A DNA stretch of 64,000 bases from Rhodococcus oryzae. Lineage in GTDB: Bacteria > Actinomycetota > Actinomycetes > Mycobacteriales > Mycobacteriaceae. The position numbers were made by a program, and so were the translations under genes. The notes under the pieces were generated by a model. The model saw only the letters and a program-made list of their open reading frames with translations, did not search any database and was not told where the DNA came from. The DNA lies in contig NZ_SUMD01000003.1 in assembly GCF_005049235.1 (NCBI RefSeq), positions 1-64,000 on the forward strand, read 5' to 3'. This document shows, piece by piece, positions 60,970-64,000 of the stretch; the first letter of the stretch is position 1; each line of letters begins with the position of its first letter.

Positions 60970-61569
60970 CTAACCGCGGCCGCGCACCACGGTCACGAAG
61001 GCCGCCATCAGTTCCGGATCCTTGACACCGCGACTCGACTCGATGCCGCTGGAGACGTCGACGCCCCAGGCGCCGCTGGCGTCAAGCGCTTGCGCGACAT
61101 TGTCGGGGTCGAGCCCGCCGGCGAGGATCCACCGACCGCTCGGCAGCAGGGACCGGTCCTGCCAGTCCCAGGTGACGCCCGCCCCGGCGACGGCACCGTC
61201 GACGAGCAGGAGGTCCTCGCCGAAACCGGTCGCCGGATCGCCCGAGCTCCCGGTGTTCAGCGCCCGCACGACCCGGAGTCCGGCGTCGTGCAGGGCCGCG
61301 ACCTCGTCGGCCGAGCGCAGATCGTGCACCTGCACGACGTCGATTCCGGCGGTCCTCGCTGCGGAGACGATATCGGCGATCCCGATCCCGGTGAACACCC
61401 CGATGGCGAGGACGTCCTCCGGAACACGCTTCCTGAGCTGTGCGGCCGCCTCCGGGGTCACCTGGCGTGGGCTCCGCGCGAAGACGAACCCCACCGCGTC
61501 GACGCCGAGCTGCACGGCGCGGTCCACCGTGGCCTCGTCACGCAGGCCACACATCTTGATGAATGTCAT
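60970..61569 (-). CDS. trpF: Phosphoribosylanthranilate isomerase (TrpF-type)
   Basis: The protein is 199 residues from ATG 61569, chosen because the TrpF barrel starts there: MTFIKMCGLRDEATV, with the catalytic Cys in KMCG. Further marks are GVDAVGFVFARSPRQV, VQVHDLRSADEV, and the phosphate-binding end GVDVSSGIESSRGVKD, which carries the catalytic Asp. It converts N-(5'-phosphoribosyl)anthranilate in tryptophan synthesis. Many actinobacteria lack trpF and use the bifunctional PriA instead, so this stand-alone gene may be an extra or substitute enzyme. No other trp genes are nearby. The FHA-HTH gene follows downstream on the same strand. Confidence 0.85.
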   Translation of the reverse strand: MTFIKMCGLRDEATVDRAVQLGVDAVGFVFARSPRQVTPEAAAQLRKRVPEDVLAIGVFTGIGIADIVSAARTAGIDVVQVHDLRSADEVAALHDAGLRVVRALNTGSSGDPATGFGEDLLLVDGAVAGAGVTWDWQDRSLLPSGRWILAGGLDPDNVAQALDASGAWGVDVSSGIESSRGVKDPELMAAFVTVVRGRG

Positions 61570-61645
61570 TGAGATCGCCGATCCTCCATGTGCTCGTCCC
61601 ACGAGGATAGGGGCCGGCCGAGGGAGCTCGGTCATCGCTCAGGTG

Positions 61646-62560
61646 TCACCGATAGAGCTGATCCACGATCCAGCTCGCCGTGCTCGGGTTCGATCGAAGG
61701 CTCGAGTGGTCCACAGCGGGGCCGCCAGGGAAGGCGTCTTCGAAGAAGACGTTGGTGACGCCGGGCTCGGTGATGAAGGAACACGTGCCGGGCGGCGTCG
61801 CGACCTGATCGTTCTTCGTCGCCATCACGGCATAGCTGACGCCGGGTTGGGCGATGGGCCCGTCCATGAGAGTCCGATAGATCTCGGATACCGGCGTCAG
61901 TTGGAGCGCCGACGCCATCCCGGGAATCAGCGTTGCCAGCGCCGGTGCGAGGAAGGGCAGCGCCTCCAGCACCTGCACCGGGGTGACCGGCAAGTCCTTG
62001 ATTCCGTACTGGGCCAGGAAGCCCGCGCCGTCGCAGCCGCGGGCCTCCGGCGCGAGCAGCACCATGTCGTGCACATCCGGCGCGCCGCCGAGCACCTTGA
62101 CGAAGTAGTTCGCGACGACGGAGCCCGCCGAGTGGGCGACGATATCGACCTGGGGTGCCCCGGTGGTGTCCTTGACCTTCTCGACGAACTGCGCCAGCTG
62201 GCGGGCCGCGGCGGCCATGTCTCCCGCCCAACGTCGGCCGTCGACGACCCCGCCCTGGAACACCAGGGTGCAGGCGCCCTGTTGCCGCAGCGCCGAGACG
62301 ACCACCTCCCACTGGGACGCCGTCTCCGAGGTGGTGCCGTCCGCTCCGGGCAGAACAAGCACGGGACGGGGCCTGGCGCTGCTGGGTCGGCAATCGATCG
62401 CGGGCTCGACCACTGTTCCCGCCGGGGGAGCCGGAGCCGCCGAGCCGGTGTCGGGCGCTGCGGTGGCCGGCGACGCCGCTATCGCGAGCACCCCCGCGAG
62501 CGCTAGGCCGAGGACCCCCAGCCGCGCCGACATCGATCGGGCACCATGCGTGATCGCCAT
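61646..62560 (-). CDS. Secreted class 2 lipase/esterase
   Basis: The protein is 304 residues from ATG 62560, behind GGGGGG. A signal peptide (SARLGVLGLALAGVLAIAAS) ends near TAA at about residue 35. It is an alpha/beta hydrolase of the lipase class 2 (LipA/EstA) kind: the nucleophile elbow VAHSAG with Ser144, and the C-terminal His285 in VDHSSLRSNP. Three cysteines follow the family pattern (DCRPS, GACTLV, RGCDGAG) with another in GTCSFI. It probably hydrolyses triglycerides or esters outside the cell. Divergent from the YhhN-like gene. Confidence 0.88.
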   Translation of the reverse strand: MAITHGARSMSARLGVLGLALAGVLAIAASPATAAPDTGSAAPAPPAGTVVEPAIDCRPSSARPRPVLVLPGADGTTSETASQWEVVVSALRQQGACTLVFQGGVVDGRRWAGDMAAAARQLAQFVEKVKDTTGAPQVDIVAHSAGSVVANYFVKVLGGAPDVHDMVLLAPEARGCDGAGFLAQYGIKDLPVTPVQVLEALPFLAPALATLIPGMASALQLTPVSEIYRTLMDGPIAQPGVSYAVMATKNDQVATPPGTCSFITEPGVTNVFFEDAFPGGPAVDHSSLRSNPSTASWIVDQLYR

Positions 62561-62783
62561 CTGTGAACCCCCCTGTGAGCCGAGCCGACCGGCGAAACCC
62601 GATCGTGATCAAGGCCTTCGATCACATGGCAACAGACCCCGCGATCGCCGTCAAGGCGAACCGCCGGTGCCGGGCGGGCTCATTCGCCGGCCCGATGTCG
62701 CCCGGGTGCCGCCGCCGCTCCGATCCCGATCGAGCACCCGATACGCTCGAGCGACACGTCAACCGTCACCGAAAGAGGTAGAG

Positions 62784-63488
62784 ATGCGGCTCGAGCATGC
62801 GGTGTTCCTCGGCGCGACCGGAGCCACCGTGCTCGGCGCGGTCATCGGGAACGAACGGCTGCAGCAGATCGCCAAGCCGCTGATCGCGCCGTCCCTCGCG
62901 GTCCGGGTCCTGCGCAAGCGCTCCGACACCGACGCCGCCGACACCGCGCTGCTCGTCGGCGGTCTCGCCGCCGCGACCGTCGGCGACGTCTTCATGATCG
63001 ACCCGGACAACGATGCCCGGCTGGTGCGCGGGGCGTCGTCATTCGCCGTCATGCAGGCCAGCTACACGACGCTGTTGCTGCGCCGCGGGGCACGCCCCAC
63101 CCTGCCCGCCGCGGTCCCGCGGAAGCTGGGCTGGCTCGGTGCGGCCGGGCTGCTGCGGGCCAGGGCTCGCACGGTCTCCACCCCGCTCACCGCCTACGGT
63201 GCGGCGCTGGCCACGACGTCCACGCTCTCGGCCGACCCGGCACTCGCCCCCGGTGCCACCACGACCGCGGGTATGGCGCTGCCGAACGCGGACCGGCGGA
63301 GCTGGCTCGGGCTCGGCGGGCTGCTGTTCACCGGCTCGGATGGCCTGATCGTGGTGCGGCGACTGTTCGTGCGCTCGGAGTCGGGCCGCCGGGCCGCGGA
63401 GGGCGTGGTGCTGGCGAGCTACGCGGCCGCGCAGTTCCTCCTGGTCGAGGGCATGCTCGCGCTCGGGCGGAAGAACCGCACCAACTAG
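62784..63488 (+). CDS. YhhN-family membrane protein (lysoplasmalogenase-like)
   Basis: The protein is 234 residues from ATG 62784 (GAAAGAGG before it); longer in-frame starts lie within the lipase gene's upstream region and lack a binding site. It has about seven to eight membrane helices with the YhhN marks: KPLIAPSLAVRVL near residue 38, GDVFMIDPD near 75, and LLFTGSDGLIVVRRL near 200, where conserved Asp residues line the active site of the human relative TMEM86B. The bacterial substrate is not settled; lysoplasmalogen-type lipids are one candidate. Note that the family's Lys-Pro and Asp motifs are all preserved. Confidence 0.8.
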   Translation: MRLEHAVFLGATGATVLGAVIGNERLQQIAKPLIAPSLAVRVLRKRSDTDAADTALLVGGLAAATVGDVFMIDPDNDARLVRGASSFAVMQASYTTLLLRRGARPTLPAAVPRKLGWLGAAGLLRARARTVSTPLTAYGAALATTSTLSADPALAPGATTTAGMALPNADRRSWLGLGGLLFTGSDGLIVVRRLFVRSESGRRAAEGVVLASYAAAQFLLVEGMLALGRKNRTN

Positions 63489-63517
63489 GGCCAAGGGCCG
63501 CCGAACCACCGGACCGA

Positions 63518-63964
63518 TCAGGGGCAGAGCACGATCCGGTCCCGATTGTGGGGGTCGACCCGGATGGGCACCGTCCTGCCTGGCACGAATCGCTCGCGCA
63601 TCGACGCGGGCACCTCGTAGACCACCCGGCCCGAATACGACTCTTCGCCCGGGACGGTGAGTGCGAGCCGCAGCTCGGTGAGTTGTCCGTGATCGGCGGT
63701 CTCGGCGAGCCGCTGCGTGCTCTCGATCTTGGCCCAGCCCTCCAGCCCCCGCCGCTCCAGCTTCCGGTCCGCCCTGGTCGGCCGGTCGGCCCACATCATC
63801 CCCAGCCCGAGCGCCGATCCGTACGCGGCCAGCAGCCCGCCGATCTGGTACGGCACGGTGCCCGGCGGCGTGTGCTGGACGAGCCAGCCCAGCCAGATCG
63901 CCATGACGATCAGGTAGCCGACGGTGATGGTCAGCACCGTGCGAACGATGCGCTCGTGAAACAT
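63518..63964 (-). CDS. Small membrane protein with two N-terminal helices, function unknown
   Basis: The protein is 148 residues from ATG 63964, behind GGAGGATCCG; an ATG at 63994 is in frame but unsupported. Two helices (TVLTITVGYLIVMAIWLGWL near residue 8-28, and YQIGGLLAAYGSALGLGMMW near 39-58) are followed by a soluble domain with a DUF3592-like or beta-rich pattern (LALTVPGEESYSGRVVYEVP, then VPIRVDPHNRDRIVL). The final DPxxRDRIVL resembles domains that end with a similar motif in bacterial membrane proteins. No function is assigned. The last 36 bases of the window hold nothing recognisable. Confidence 0.7.
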   Translation of the reverse strand: MFHERIVRTVLTITVGYLIVMAIWLGWLVQHTPPGTVPYQIGGLLAAYGSALGLGMMWADRPTRADRKLERRGLEGWAKIESTQRLAETADHGQLTELRLALTVPGEESYSGRVVYEVPASMRERFVPGRTVPIRVDPHNRDRIVLCP

Positions 63965-64000
63965 CGGATCCTCCACTCCCCAGGGTAGGCGCACCGCCTA

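Overview
The window is high-GC actinobacterial chromosome, most likely from the Rhodococcus/Nocardia lineage of the mycolic-acid bacteria. Grounds: strongly G/C-biased third codon positions and many GTG starts; two adjacent MspA/NfpA-type mycomembrane porins; an iniB-iniA-iniC cluster; dnaK-grpE-dnaJ-hspR with HspR (HAIR) operators; and a DypB-type peroxidase whose catalytic residues fall on the same numbers as those I recall for Rhodococcus jostii DypB. The order Fe-S reductase, LuxR regulator, iniBAC, dnaK operon, clpB, pyrE also resembles the Mycobacterium tuberculosis Rv0338c-Rv0385 neighbourhood, expanded by inserted lineage-specific genes. The assignment to genus is inference.

Layout. 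1-6 kb: a membrane Fe-S oxidoreductase cut by the window edge, a secreted protein, a possible 26-residue peptide gene between two terminators, and two secreted S1-type proteases. 6-12.5 kb: an EamA transporter, a membrane-anchored Hsp70-like protein, a DyP peroxidase with its encapsulin shell and a deazaflavin-type reductase, and an RDD membrane protein coupled to a protein built of nine-residue repeats. 12.5-23.5 kb: a LuxR-type ATPase regulator (IniR-like) in operon with a second Hsp70-like membrane protein, divergent from an unusually long iniB, then the dynamin-like iniA and iniC. 23.5-29 kb: two small exported proteins and the dnaK-grpE-dnaJ-hspR operon under HAIR operators.

29-35.2 kb: a NarL-type two-component pair, a bacterial nitric oxide synthase and, divergently, a flavohemoglobin, which looks like an NO production/consumption module; then a Baeyer-Villiger monooxygenase. 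35.2-45.7 kb: a branched-chain-amino-acid-type ABC transporter (binding lipoprotein, permease, permease-ATPase fusion, ATPase), a frameshifted SnoaL-like gene, two mycofactocin-type short-chain dehydrogenases, a globin-less flavohemoglobin-like reductase, a FadD-type acyl-CoA ligase and an alpha/beta hydrolase. With the BVMO this reads as a catabolic region for a cyclic ketone or alcohol or a related lipid; the substrate cannot be told from sequence.

45.7-64 kb: clpB with its own HAIR operator, two MspA-family porins beside a GntR regulator, a repeat-bearing membrane protein, a LemA-like protein, pyrE, a secreted protein, a MarR-MFS efflux pair, galT-galK, a secreted protein, an FHA-HTH protein, a TrpF-type isomerase, a secreted class 2 lipase, a YhhN-like membrane protein and a small membrane protein. 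No rRNA, tRNA, CRISPR array, insertion sequence or phage gene was recognised.
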